From Heterodera schachtii (taxonomy: Eukaryota > Nematoda > Chromadorea > Rhabditida > Heteroderidae), in the NCBI GenBank assembly GCA_023374025.1, contig SIJG01000002.1, forward strand, positions 4,222,383-4,286,382: a stretch of DNA of 64,000 nucleotides. The letters run 5' to 3'. The position numbers were made by a program, and so were the translations under genes. Positions 36,442-52,992 of the stretch are shown piece by piece; the stretch's first letter is position 1; each line of letters starts with the position of its first letter. A model generated the notes under the pieces. The model searched no databases, had not been told where the DNA came from, and saw only the letters and a list, made by a program, of their open reading frames with translations.

Positions 36442-37504
36442 GCCGTTTGCCTCGTCGTCCCCCGCCGCCGTTCTCCGGTCGAAAAGCCCCGGCGAGTGAT
36501 TAGTGATGGATGTGTTTAGACAACGCTTTTTGATCAGATTCCTTTGCTGTTTCTCTGCTCTGATTGATCTCGACGGCCCAAGTCATTCTCGACGATCTCT
36601 GCCCACCCATTCTCGACGTGACTTTGTCTGACTTTTCTCGCTGCTCTTTTTCTCATTGTCTCCATTTATTTACAATTTCTGTGTTACTCGCTTTGATCAC
36701 ACTGATCACTCGCTTTGCAGAAATTATTTGAAATGGAGTAAATTTTTGGCACAAACGCAATCAAGCGATTCATCATTCGGTTTTAGCATTTTATATGTTG
36801 CCAAAAATATTGCATGTTATAACTGTTCCAACAATCGAGCTAATGGGGATAGGTTCAACAAATAGGCGTTTCGGCAAGGCTAACACAAACCCGACCTTAC
36901 CTCCTCGACAAATTCATCAAATCATCGATATCCCATTTTATAATATTATATCCTCGTAAAATTGTATGCGAAGCCATTATTAGATAGTTTTTTTTTTTAT
37001 CAAAATGCCAACTTTGGGTGATTGTGGAAGAAAAAACGAATTGTTCTTCAGACAATGAGAAGAATCAGCAGAGATTATGATACAAAAGGCAAAAAAAAAA
37101 TGGATGAAATGGCAAAGGGTAATAAAAAAAAAAAATTACGAAAATTATTTGACAGTGGCAGAAGAAAAAGGATGGAATTGGAAGAGGAGGGATTCTCTGC
37201 TGGTGGCAGCTTTCATTTATCCATTCAATTCATTCACTCATCCGCCCAATCGATTCGATCTGTCGCGCTTTGTGCTGAAGAAAATGACGCGAGTTATGGT
37301 GGTGGTGATGATGAACTTTTTTGTTTCACAGACTTCCGGGGAAAGGAAGAGATTAAAAAGAAAAGGAAGCGCAAATTTGGGAAGGGAAAAGCCGAAAATG
37401 AGAGAAAGAGCAACAAAAAGAGACTTTTTGAATGCGACGTAATTTCATAGCCTTTCTCATTGTCAGAAGTGATCAAATGTATTTGTTATTATTCTGTGTC
37501 ATGA

Positions 37505-37640
37505 CAACTCGTACAATGTTGAACAAAGGCAAATTGCTTAGGTTAGGCCTAGGCTTAGGCCTAAGCTTTAAGCTAGGCCGTTTAGGCTTGCTTAGGCCTA
37601 GGCTTAAGCTTTTACTCTATTTTGTAAAATACGAGTTGCC
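37505..37640 (+). mobile_element. TTAGGC-cored inverted-repeat element, copy 3
   Basis: The left end AACTCGTACAAT is directly preceded by TGTCATGACA, as in copy 1. The right end reads ATACGAGTTGCC. The interior is again CTTAGG/TTAGGC words with short inversions. It lies upstream of the hnRNP-type gene. Confidence 0.75.
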
Positions 37641-38176
37641 TTTTGTTAAGTTGCCATTGACCCCTATTATTCAACAGCCCTATGGGTTTGTTATTAGCGT
37701 GCAAAACACAGAAAAAAAATTATTAAAAAAAATTTTTTTTTGTGAAAAAACAAAATTTACTCTAATATATTTTTTTTTACAACGATTTCCTTCTTAAAGC
37801 AAATTTCTTTCATTTGTTTAATTTTAATGAGAATCAGAGAAAAATTTTAAAGAGTTAGACAGTGCCATCAACCAAAAAGAAAAGCGCCACGAGCACATTT
37901 CTGCACATCGCTAATCGATTAAATTTCGGACATTGCCTTTGCCTCTGCCTCCTCCGTTCTCTTTTCTCTCAAGCTTTCGCTTTTTCCTTTCGCTGGTCGG
38001 CCATGCTCACATTCTGTCGATTCTTTTCCTTCTTTTCGTGTTTTTAGAATTACATACAAACCAAATTTATCACAGAAAGACGTCGAGACTCGCGCTTAAT
38101 TTTCCTCATTATTTTTTGCTATTTCAGCTCAAATTTTGAAGTTTTATTCCAACAAGACTTATTGTAAGACAAAACA

Positions 38177-41100
38177 ATGATAAATGGAACTGATGGTAGC
38201 TCTATGGCGTCATCGACTGTTGGCGCCACTTCGGCGGTGAATGGGGCCAATGCCAATGGCGGTGAAGCTGCCGACGGCGGTGAGGTCGTCGAAGCAAAGC
38301 CCGTGCTTATCGGTGCCGACGACAGCGGGGACCCTGGCGAGCAGCAGCAGCAGAATTTCACGCCAGTTCAACCACAGGTTGAACTCTTAGCATCGTTTAA
38401 CGATTTTTTCACGATCAGTTGTACCAGTTCAACATCATGAACTTCTTTTGTTTAAATTGGCATTTCTAAATTATATAGCCCCATCAAATTAAAATTTCTT
38501 GAACCTATAATAATTCTTTTTATCAAAAACAAACACAGGTATTCCCTTCGGAATTTTTAGAATTTACAAATTTGTCATGAGATTTCAAACAATTTTCAGG
38601 TCAACGCGCCAATGCCCGTTTCTACGCAACAGCCGCAAAGCCCGCAGGCCGATGCAAGTTGTTTTTTGCGATGCCGCGGATTGCCATACTCGGCCAACGA
38701 AAATGACGTGCGCAAATTTTTTGGAGGTTTGTCACTTTGTGGTTTTCTTCAGATGTATGAAGCAGTTCTTTTTTAAACATTTGATTCAGAATTCACGGTT
38801 TACGACGTGCATTTCACCAGCAGCGTGGACGGGAAGCCGACCGGGGAATGCTATGTGCAGTTTGGGGACAGAGAATCGACGGCCGTGGCACAGCAAAAAG
38901 ACCGACAGACGATGGGCAGTCGGTACATCGAAGGTTTGTTGAGCCATGCTCAAAATATGCCAACATTGATGGGTTGTAATCGAAGAATGGAATACTAATC
39001 AAAAAAAAAACAAATTCAGTTTTCCAAGTGGGCGACGTTGAGATGGACCAGCTGATGAGACGCATGCAGGTTGGAATTGAGAGATTTACATTTTTGAAAT
39101 TCCCATAAAAACTTGGTATATTTGCTTACAAAAATTGAAACTTTTCAACTTTCAGATGAAGAAAACGCTGTCCAGCAAAGGCTTTGTGCGCATTCGTGGC
39201 TTGCCCTACAACTGTAACAAGGACCAGGTGCAGCAGTTTTTCCGAGGTCTGTTCACAAACCGTTTATCAATGTGGATGAATGAATGGCACGCGCAACGGG
39301 CGGGCGGGCCAATGGTTTTGGTGGACAAATGGCCGGGAGGGAGTTGTTTAATGCATTAAATATTTCTTGTTAATTTAATTAGTGTTGATTTTCACTTAAT
39401 GGATGGTAATAATGCGCATGACTTTTATTAGTCTTGGAAAACTTCGAAATAACGATACAAATTCAACAAAAATTGTATGGCGCTTTATTACCATTTCCAA
39501 AAAACTTAGACATGAGAATTAAATTTATATATTTATTCATAATGTGTTTGGTGTGGTAATACAATTGTTAAACCTTCCCATGACAATGAAAAATGACCAT
39601 TGTTGTACTGTCAGGGCTGACCGTGGAAGAGGTGGTGTTCGGGAAGGAACCGGGGCTAGAGGGGCGACCTACGGGCGAGGGGTTTGTCAGATTCAGCACT
39701 GCCGACGAGGCAGAACGCGCTTTGCAACAAAACAACCAACACATGGGGAACAGGTACGGTGTTTGCCGACTGTTTGTCGGTGATTTCATCGTTCACAAAA
39801 TTAAAAATTAGCAAAAAAATATATATACAAATAAAATTTAATAACCCGAAAATTCCGCCAACCATTCATTCTCTGTTGTTGATGATGTGACGCGAACCCC
39901 CCAAACGCGACCCATCCCAATTGATGAGATGAGATGTCCATTGATGGAGGAGTGTGTGTCTCTTTGGTTGACCACCCCACTCACTCGAACATGACGAGGA
40001 GGTTGGAATAGGAGGTGGTGGTGGTGGCAAAGGATGGATGGGGGGTTGCAAATGGTGCAAACTTGGTGGTGGACGCATTGGACACACGAAATGCGGGAGG
40101 GTCGGGATGGAAAGAGAGAGGATGGACAGGAGGAAATGGCGGAGGGTTGGGCGGTGGAAAAAAACGACGGCATAAAACCCCCAATAAATTACAAATTCCA
40201 CAAATAAATATTTTATACGGATTCGTCGTCTTAAACTGATTTTGATCTGAATTAATGCTTTTCCCCTTTTTGTACAGATATTTGGAGTTGTTCAAGAGCG
40301 ACGGTGCCGCCTTCGAAGCGTTCAAAGCGCGTGCCACCAACAACATTGTTCCGCTGAAGGCGTTAGCCCAGGCGACCGGCGATCCGTACGCCTCTTATGG
40401 ATACGGTCCGGCAGCATATGGGCAAGTTTCTCTTTGTTTTTAGACAATTCCATTCAACTATAAAATTGCTGTTATTTGTCAGGACTGGGTATGAACAGCG
40501 TGCCGCTGGCGGGCGTCCGATGGGACGAGGCGGTTATGGAGGTTAGTGTTGAACCCATTCGTCACATCACTCGTCCATTCAGCTGGGGGTGGTGGTCCTG
40601 CCTCTCATCGATACTCGCCCTACCCGAGCTATCCCAACTACGGGTACGGCACTCCGCGACAGCCCGGCGGCGCCGGTGGTGCGGGAGGAGGCGGTTACGG
40701 TGCTGGACGTGGCGGTGGTGCTGCTGCTGCTGCAGCCATGGGTGGCGGTGGTTACGATGACGGATACGGCGGCTATGGAGGTGGATACAATGCAAATCCC
40801 AACGCTGGACCGACCAAGGTAAAAAAAGGAACTATTTACTGGTTTTTAATTCATTCTAGTGCTGCGTCTATATATATTTTAATTTCATATATAAATTTTA
40901 GCTTTACATGCGCGGAATTCCTTTCCGTCTGACAGCCAATGACATTGAACGTTTCTTTTCTCCGCTCGTTTGCGTGGATATTCAGGTAGTGATTGTGTGA
41001 ATGTCGAATTTTTGCTTTAATTTCAATTTATAGGTCGGCACAATGCCGGACGGTCGTTCAAGCGGAGACGGAATTGTCGAATTCCAAACACCGGCAGATG

Positions 41101-42323
41101 CGCGCCAAGCAATGAGCAAAGACCGGGAATGCATCGGAAACCGGTAGAGACATGTGCATTTACGCCCACAAATTAAATGTTAAAAAGAGAGTGGGGGTCG
41201 ACCCTACATTTCGCAAGACGAGCTTTTTTTAAAAAATGAATTTAATGAATAGACAAGTCTTCGTCCACTTTATTGATAAAAATTTCGTCATTCGTTCAAA
41301 AACTTGATGAAATTGAGTCACATTTCGATTTTTACAAAATTGGACTTCAAAGTTTTTATAGGATTTCGTTTTTTAACTATCTTGCGTCTTTCACCTTGGA
41401 TTCATTCAATTCAGTTACGTGGAGCTTTTCCCGTCACTGTCAGCGAAGATTCCACCCCATGTCACTTACGAAAGCATCGGTGGCAAGGGCGGCGGTGGCG
41501 GAGGGCGTGGCGGTGCCGCAGTTGGGCCGGTGATGCCATCCGCAGCGCAACAATACGCGCAGGTCTGTTAAGTTTGCCGTGTCAACAAATATTTTTTAGT
41601 TCAATAATTCCTCGTTTTCCTTTTTTGGACTAATACCCAATTTTGTTTTCTCTCATATTGAAAATGATGATAATCCATTCCGACAATAAATTGTTCACTT
41701 AATTCTTGTCTGTTCTTTGTTTTTACATTTGCCATCATTATTCCATGCTCATTCATTTATTTATCTGCTCCATTTTTTCTCTTTTCACAGCACTCTGACT
41801 ATTCAACTGACTATAGCCCCTACCACCAGGCAAGCTTTGGACATTGGGAAGAAAGATGAGAGATGGAGGAAGGGAAGGCGTAAAATGAACGTCCAACCGC
41901 CTCCTTTCCTTTTTTGTTTGTTGATGGGTTGGGAAAGCTCTACTAAGATACAATGTCATGTTTTTGACTCGGAACAGCGATGTCCTTATCCCGTTTTGGT
42001 CCAATTTCGCTTGACCATTCCCTTTTTTGTTTATTTCTGGTCCGGACCCACTTATCATGCACACTCACGCTTGTGTCCCCCCTTCCCTCCGTTTGTAGGC
42101 CGTCCAACAACAGGTGGCAGCATACGCGAGTGGCAACTATCCACCGAGTGGTGCGTCTGCAGGCGGAATGCCGGGCGGCGCCGGTGCGATGGCATCTGCC
42201 GGACAACACCATCAATATGTACAGTACCCGGGCGACTATTCGACCGCTTATTATGGCGCGTACGGAGGCGGCGATGTTGGGGCTGGCGCACAGCCGAAGA
42301 CGGATTACAACTGGTTAGTTTAG
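38177..42323 (+). CDS. hnRNP F/H-type RNA-binding protein, three qRRM domains
   Basis: Binds RNA, typically G-tracts in this family, and regulates splicing. Exons 38177-38377, 38600-38726, 38790-38933, 39020-39069, 39156-39246, 39615-39753, 40278-40421, 40483-40541, 40583-40818, 40902-40985, 41034-41143, 41415-41562, 41791-41829 and 42099-42323 give 598 residues with consistent phase. RRM1 begins near FLRCRGLPYSANENDVRKFF and continues through GECYVQF and MGSRYIE. RRM2 has FVRIRGLPYNC (from about 180), GEGFVRF and MGNRYLELF. RRM3 has LYMRGIPFRLTANDIERFF (from about 398), GIVEFQT and NRYVELF. Between RRM2 and RRM3, and at the C terminus, lie Gly/Tyr-rich regions (GGYDDGYGGYGGGY), as in hnRNP F/H. 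Two introns have GC donors (GG|GCAAGT after 40421, CAG|GCAAGC after 41829). A donor-like GTTAGT overlaps the final codons, so another C terminus is possible. Confidence 0.93.
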
Positions 42324-43577
42324 TGGTTGGGTTGCTGATTGCCAAATATGAAATTGTTTTTAAGGCCTGCATCTCAATTTTGAGCAGCGGGATGGGCTCA
42401 ATCAAAGCAGCAACGCGGACGGATACCTGCAACGAAACGATCTGTTCTCTTCCATTTTTCGATTTGTTTTTCTTTTTTCTTCACACAAATTGTGTCCTCC
42501 TCTTTTTCTATTTAATGCTTTGTTTTTTGTCGTCCGCACTGTTGTTGTCTCAATATTTTTTGCATGATTTTACCATCGTTCCATTTTATGTTATGTTAAA
42601 CTTTTCAAATCCACAAAATGCATCGTCATGGACATCATTCATTTAGCACAGGGCCAATTAAAACGGAATTCGTGGGGTTCTTTTATTGGGGGAGTAATGG
42701 ATCTCATCACATGGGTTGCTTCCATTTTCTTGCTTCCCCTCCCCCTCATCAGTTATACCAATTGTCTTCGGCCCGAAACAAAGTTTTGTTTTTACATTTA
42801 TTTTCGTAATAAAATGCATTTCTGGAGGCGATTTATAAAAAAGGGAATATACAAATTGGTGCGGTAAGCTCTTTTTTCTAAATATTGACTTGCAAATAGG
42901 GGCAGTTGGCCCAATCACTCGATCGTTGCCAGATTATTATCTCAGCCGGTAGAATTCGCCAAATTGTGCATTGAACGTACTCAGAAAAGTAACAAACTGA
43001 GGAAAAGTGGGGATTGCATTGTGAAGGCCAAAATAAATTTGCAGAATAATTTGGTCCGATTGATGGGTGAGGTGGATATTTAGTTGCACAAAGGTTTCGA
43101 TGGTTAAGACAAAATATAAAAGATTATAGCATTTGAATAAATATTTGTATTTTGTGAGCACGAGCGTTGGGAGGGGAAAAACAAACAAAATGAAGAATAA
43201 TCGATGACTTTTTTGGGGGAGAGGGAACAAAAAGAAAATAGCACCGAAAAGCACACATATCGGCCAATCGACCGTGAGATACGACACACAAATAACATTT
43301 GTATATAAATGGTTTGTTTGTATTTGCGGAGATGGTAAAAATAGCTCTAACAATGTGCAATTTGTGAACCAATCTACAGTAATTATGGCGAAATGCTATT
43401 TATGTAAAACAAAAATGTATATAATAATTTAAATTTAAGTGGAGCACAAAAGGGCACAACAAAGGAAAACAAAACAATTGAAAATGGTGAGACTCTTCGA
43501 CATTGGAGCGTTGATGATGCTGTGTTTTGCTGTTGTTTTTCTTAGAGACAGATGCGGCACACCGCTGAACGGTCCTG
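42324..43577. other. Converging 3' flanks
   Basis: No gene is seen. The segment separates the stop of the plus-strand hnRNP-type gene from the stop of the minus-strand CNNM gene and probably contains both 3' UTRs. Confidence 0.55.
42808..42813 (+). terminator. Polyadenylation signal AATAAA
   Basis: AATAAA lies about 485 bases after the hnRNP-type stop. It is one candidate 3' end for that transcript. Confidence 0.35.
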
Positions 43578-48310
<4,733 letters not shown>

Positions 48311-49203
48311 GGAGTGTATTAAATGCTGAAAAAGCATTTATTTCACAGTGGTTTAAGCAATGTGTATAAATGGAATAAGATAGTGATCAAAAAAATGTTC
48401 AAAAACAAGTTTCCTTGAGTTTTCATGGTCGCTGATCAATGAATCAGAAACCCATCTCGAGTAATTTCGAAACGCGAACCCGACAAAAACTTTAAATTCA
48501 AATTTAAGGACTTAGCACTTATGTCTCGAAAACGGCTTTACATGAAAAAACAGAAAACCATCATCCCTGCAAAAAATTGTAATTTTGTTCGAGTTTGGGT
48601 CCGGGGTTGGGAATTGGTCGAAAATGAATGTTGGATTCGTGGTCAGCAATTTTGAAAATCCAGGAAACATGTCTTTATGAATGGGGTGGGAAGTGGGAAT
48701 GGCGACGGCTCTGTCACATTCGCTCGGGGAAATTATTTCGTTGGGAATTTGGACGGGGGAAGGGAGCGGCACAAAAAGTGCATTTGTCGACGTAAAATTT
48801 GATGAAAGAAAAAAATGAAAATTGTGACTGGACAATGCAGAATTGGCACATTATATAGACCAATTTGAGTGGTGGTGGAAAAGGCGGACAAACCGACGGA
48901 AATGCAAAAATAACCGCACAGCCACATACATATAAAAACCACCCATTTTCTTCTCACAAACTTATTTTGAAAATTTAGTCCCAAAGATGTACAAGAAATA
49001 AATAATTTTGATGATTGCCACCCTTTTTTCGAAAAATAAAATTCTTTATTCGAGGAAAGATTATTTTAGATTTTTTGGGTCGGAGAATCCGAATCTGACA
49101 TTAATTCCGACCTGTCGAACCCCGAACCTGGATTCAAGCAAAAAGTTCAATATTCAAATTTCTCTTTGTTTGTCTGAAAATGGTTTAAATTGGATTCCTG
49201 CTC

Positions 49204-49297
49204 GAGAATGTGTGCCATTGCGGCAAATTGTGGCCGTAAACAATTTTTAAGGTGGAAGTCGGACTTTTTCTTGCCCAAAAGTATGTCCACCCTCGTC
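49204..49297 (+). repeat. Direct duplicate segment, copy A
   Basis: Shares GAGAAT, CATTGCGGCAA, CCGTAAAC and an unbroken stretch from GGAAGTCGGAC to GTATGTCCACCC with copy B at 49701-49790, in the same orientation. Origin unknown. Confidence 0.75.
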
Positions 49298-49700
49298 ACC
49301 CAGGAAACATGTTTTTATGACTTTTTAATTTGGATTCCAACAAATGTAATTCAGTGGTGACGCAAAGTTGTCCCCCTCCAAAAAATGGGTACAGATCCAT
49401 CGACAAAGTACCGGAATAAAATGTGATGGTGTGTGGCAATCAAATGCAATGGAGATAAGAATTGACTAACACAAATGCATAATTGATAGTGAATAAACAA
49501 CAAAAAAAATGGGTGTGGGCGGAGGACAGAATGGAGTGTGAGTGGAAGGAATGTCTGATGATGACGGCGTAAAAGAAAAAATGGAACAGAACCAAACAGC
49601 AGCAGAGCAATATTTTCCAAAGGTTTCGGGAAAAAAAAACAAAGTTGAAAATTGAAGGTTAGGGTTAGGGTTAGGAGAGTTGGTTTTTTGAAATCCGATA

Positions 49701-49790
49701 GAGAATCATATTGCGGCAAGTTGTGTGGCAGCCGTAAACTGAAGATGGAAGTCGGACTTTTTCTTGCCCAAAAGTATGTCCACCCCCGTC
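49701..49790 (+). repeat. Direct duplicate segment, copy B
   Basis: Second copy of the segment at 49204-49297. The 3' forty or so bases are nearly identical and the 5' half has small indels. Confidence 0.75.
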
Positions 49791-50437
49791 CCTCATCAAA
49801 GTCATCTTCAACAGCAAAGGAGGGGGACAGCAGCTCCAGCAGAGACAGTTATATTTTGTCGTCGTATTTCGGGACACGATCGATAACACTTTTTCCCACC
49901 CCCCGAAACACTCTTCCGTCGCCCACCATCCCCTGAGGGGCCTTTTGGCCAGGCAAAGTCAATTGGTGAGGGCCATCCCCCGAAGCAAATGATAGACCGG
50001 CGGGGGAGAAAGCAAGCAGACGAATGAAGCAGTCGTCCCAAAAACTCAGAGAAAGCAGTTGAGAAATGAACGGCTCTCCACTAGCAAATTCAGCTGGGGC
50101 AAAGTTTGGAACAATCCCATGACGTCCTAAAGCAACAGTTCGACCGAATTTTCGAGTCGGAAAGGCTAATCCGGAAAGTATGGCCACTTCGTTTAGAAAA
50201 TTGTTCCTTAATGATTTTTTTTATTTTGAAAATTCCAACAATTGAGAATCAGCCGAAGAAGCTTAATTAAGAAACAAATAATAATTCCTTTATTTTCATT
50301 TGATTAGATTAATGTCAAAGAATATATTTTAGTGTTAACACGAATTGAAGCGAAGGCCGCTGAGAAATGAAAGATGGTGAGAAAAGAGACTAGGTCAAAT
50401 GGTAAGGGAACAAATCAACAAAATTAAGTCCATAAGC

Positions 50438-52412
50438 TCATTCGCCTTTGAGTGCTTTTTCAATAGCCTTCTGAATGTTGGCAAAGGAGTCAGCACCTTA
50501 AAAATTCGAATATATGGAACAGAAATAATTTGTAAATAAAGAGTTGTTATTACCCAAATAATCCGGTGACCCCGCTTCCCAAGCCTCGTAACCACCGCCA
50601 GCAGGCGCACGTCCCGGGATTGCGGTAGCACCGTGCGACTGAAATCGGTTTAACGGATTTAGGTAATAAACGGAAAAATGGAAACTGTTAACACAGCAAT
50701 AAGACATAAAATCGTTAGTGTTACAGTCAAAATGCCCATTTTTATGCGTCCCATAGAATTTTAACCCGTCCCATGATTTTTACCTATCCCATAAATCTTT
50801 ATGCGTTTACTAGTGGCGATCCGCTTACGAATCATACCGTAAATAAAATTGAACGGGACGCGTAAAAACCATGGGACGCATATGCTGCAGTAAAACCGCA
50901 ATTTTAAGCAGCAAAAATAATTTCCTAATAATAGTTAAAAAGAACACATAAAACACTGCACAGCTTACGACAATGGGACGGTTTTCGAACGAAGTCAACG
51001 GATGTTGAATAATAGAGAAGGAAGAGGACGGAAGAGAAGAAGGGGTGGAAGAAGAAATTACCGAAGAGGACGGAGGCAGAAGTTGCTGGACAATGTTTGC
51101 GTAGAGTTGGTACCATTGCTGAAATGGGTTAAAACATTGAAAAGCATGCGAACAAACACCAAATATGTCGTATTTTTGAAACGGAGCCCCACACGTCGTT
51201 ACCCGGCCGAAAAATTTGAAAAAATATTCAAACAGAAATTTTTCAAGAAAAAAATCTAATAATCCTTTTTTAATTTCGGGAAGGGGGGAACCGGCGGGGT
51301 GCAATGATTTTGAAAAGAATGCCTTTAATATAAGACACCCTCTTCACCTTGTGATAGTCCGAAACGAATGCCATCCCCGCAACGCCGTCCCCGTAGAGCA
51401 GAGCCCAAGGCTTTTGCTTGCCAAGAAAGTGGATTATTTTGATGTTCGGCGCGAAACTAAAAGCATTTGATGATAAACAATTGTATTGTCGCTGCTGCAG
51501 CAAACAAATTACCGCTTCAATGCGGCGGCATAGCCATAAATGGCAACGGTCGTGACATTGTAAGTGAACGGGAGACGGTGGGTAGCGTCCGATTCACGCC
51601 ATGTGCTGAAAGAGAAATGTAAATGAGCCGAGAATTATTTGGTGTTTGTGCGACATGGCGAGCAGCAAGCAAACCTGAAATATGCGTTCAGAAGTCCCTG
51701 GTCGCCGCCGTCAAAGGACCCATAAACAAGTGCAAAATCAAGCAAATTGCGATATGTTTGTTCCGAGGGAACAAAGACAAAGACGCCTGAAATGAAGAAA
51801 AAGGCATGTAAATGGATGGACCAACTGCAAAATGCCTGTGTTGAAAATGTCGGGCCATCCAACGTCTGGTGCCGCAGAGAATTCGGGTCGTTCAAAGAGT
51901 TCGTCGCAGTTTTTGACCACCTTTACAAAAAATAAATGCAATCAAAGCAAAATGTATAAGCAGTGAGCGACTGGTCAACTCACAAAAGTGTCGGCGTCAA
52001 GGAACACACACTTTGAGTATTGAGTGAGTCGCCAGCAATGCAATTTGGTGAAGGTCACCCCCAAATCGGGACGATTGATCAAGGCCAGGTTCTCCGCATC
52101 CGCACTGTCAAGGACATTGACCTAAACCAGCATAAAAAGAAGTCATGGGGAGAGGAGAAGAAGAACAACTGAATCACTTTCGTGTGGTCGTCGAAAACTT
52201 GGCAAAGCTGGGCACTAAAAAATTGCTAAAATTTTGATGAAATTGGCAAAAATCAACGTCATCTCGTCGGAAACTCCATCAGTGTACAACACGTGCAATT
52301 TGTGGCGAGTGTTCACAGCTTTCAAAGAATGAGCCAATACCAGCGCACCGACGGCATATGCGTCAGTAGTGGCCAAAGTCACCCAAGCCGAACCATTGTC
52401 AGTGGAACCCAT
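50438..52412 (-). CDS. Glycogenin (self-glucosylating glycogen primer)
   Basis: GT8-family glucosyltransferase that glucosylates itself and primes glycogen synthesis in the cytosol. Exons from the 5' side: 52412-52258, 52214-52178, 52121-51984, 51920-51836, 51786-51675, 51605-51513, 51456-51348, 51118-50969, 50638-50554, 50496-50438. They give 340 residues. The N terminus is [21 protein letters not shown]; the metal-binding DxD motif lies in LDADTF at about 105-110. [25 protein letters not shown], the tyrosine-containing IYGYAAALK (the region of the acceptor Tyr in the family) and [10 protein letters not shown] follow. The C terminus [20 protein letters not shown] matches the family's glycogen-synthase-binding tail. 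The linker is short and Ser-rich. The intron after 51836 has a GC donor (ACAG|GCATTT), fixed by the conserved NTGVFV junction. An inverted-repeat element sits in the intron before the penultimate exon. Confidence 0.94.
50743..50882. mobile_element. Inverted-repeat (MITE-like) element with TATGCGTCCCAT ends
   Basis: The left end TATGCGTCCCAT and the right end ATGGGACGCATA are perfect inverted repeats. Imperfect matching continues inward (CCCGTCCCAT against GGGACGCGTAAAAACCATGGG) for about 40 bases per arm. Length is about 140 bp with no coding capacity. It lies inside a glycogenin intron (50639-50968). Confidence 0.6.
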
Positions 52413-52992
52413 TGAAAGAAGTCAAAAGTGGGAAGCAAAATATGGTTAGTTACTTAAAACAATTAAATATAGGGAAATTAAGAGTGTGGAAATAATCGAA
52501 AGATTTTTTGTTGTAAATGAATGAAATGTTTTTTTTCATCGAGAAAAAAAATATTTTTGTTTGAATTATAATGCCAAAAAGTAATTAATTTTTAATTACC
52601 TACCTAATTTGTTTTTTTTTTGTATCGATTAGCGAATCATTTGTTTTTCTAACGGCCGGTGTCCGCTAATTCTCGGACAGCAACGTCCAAAGCTAACAGC
52701 TGTCCACTAAAATATCATACTGAAGGATATTTCCTAAAGAACTTTAACCGATATCAAATCTTAGTTCTGCTTGAAACGCCATAAAATTCTATTTTTCTGA
52801 CTTACAATTAACCGAAGGAGTACCCATTTATATTTTTTCTTTAATAAATCCTCTGTTTTCTCGAATGGATTGTTTCTATTGAATAGGATCATTTATTGCC
52901 AACCAAAACACATAATGAGAAAAATATGTAGTGCACAACTGGCAAACAGCCAAAAACAACAAGTTCAGTTTACAATTATCCAATTGATCACT
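52413..52992. other. Gap between the LOTUS-like and glycogenin genes
   Basis: No gene is seen. This 580-bp AT-rich gap lies between two same-strand genes. It is longer than a typical nematode operon spacer, so co-transcription is possible but unsupported. Confidence 0.5.

Larger units (their letters stand above)
33542..38176. other. Intergenic DNA rich in G/C runs and TGATCA
   Basis: No gene is supported. It holds G or C runs of ten or more at 33581, 34204, 34584 (18 G), 34802, 35788 and 36167, a CCGT microsatellite near 36416-36441, dense TGATCA words at 34660-34940 and a TTAGGC-type element at 37505-37640. A Lys-rich open frame at 37022-37450 has no splice or family support. Confidence 0.5.
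48311..50437. other. Intergenic DNA with a duplicated segment
   Basis: No gene is supported. A segment of about 90 bases occurs twice (49204-49297, 49701-49790), and CAGGAAACATGT with TTTATGA occurs at about 48660 and 49301. GGTTAGGGTTAGGG near 49658 is too short to call a telomere tract. Confidence 0.5.

Noticed and set aside
41717..42646. 309-codon plus-strand frame
   Set aside because: It crosses the last exons of the hnRNP-type gene in a different frame; the Gly/Tyr-rich frame fits phase and family.
49655..49678. GGTTAGGGTTAGGG as a telomere tract
   Set aside because: Only about three units, and of the vertebrate-type TTAGGG rather than the nematode TTAGGC.
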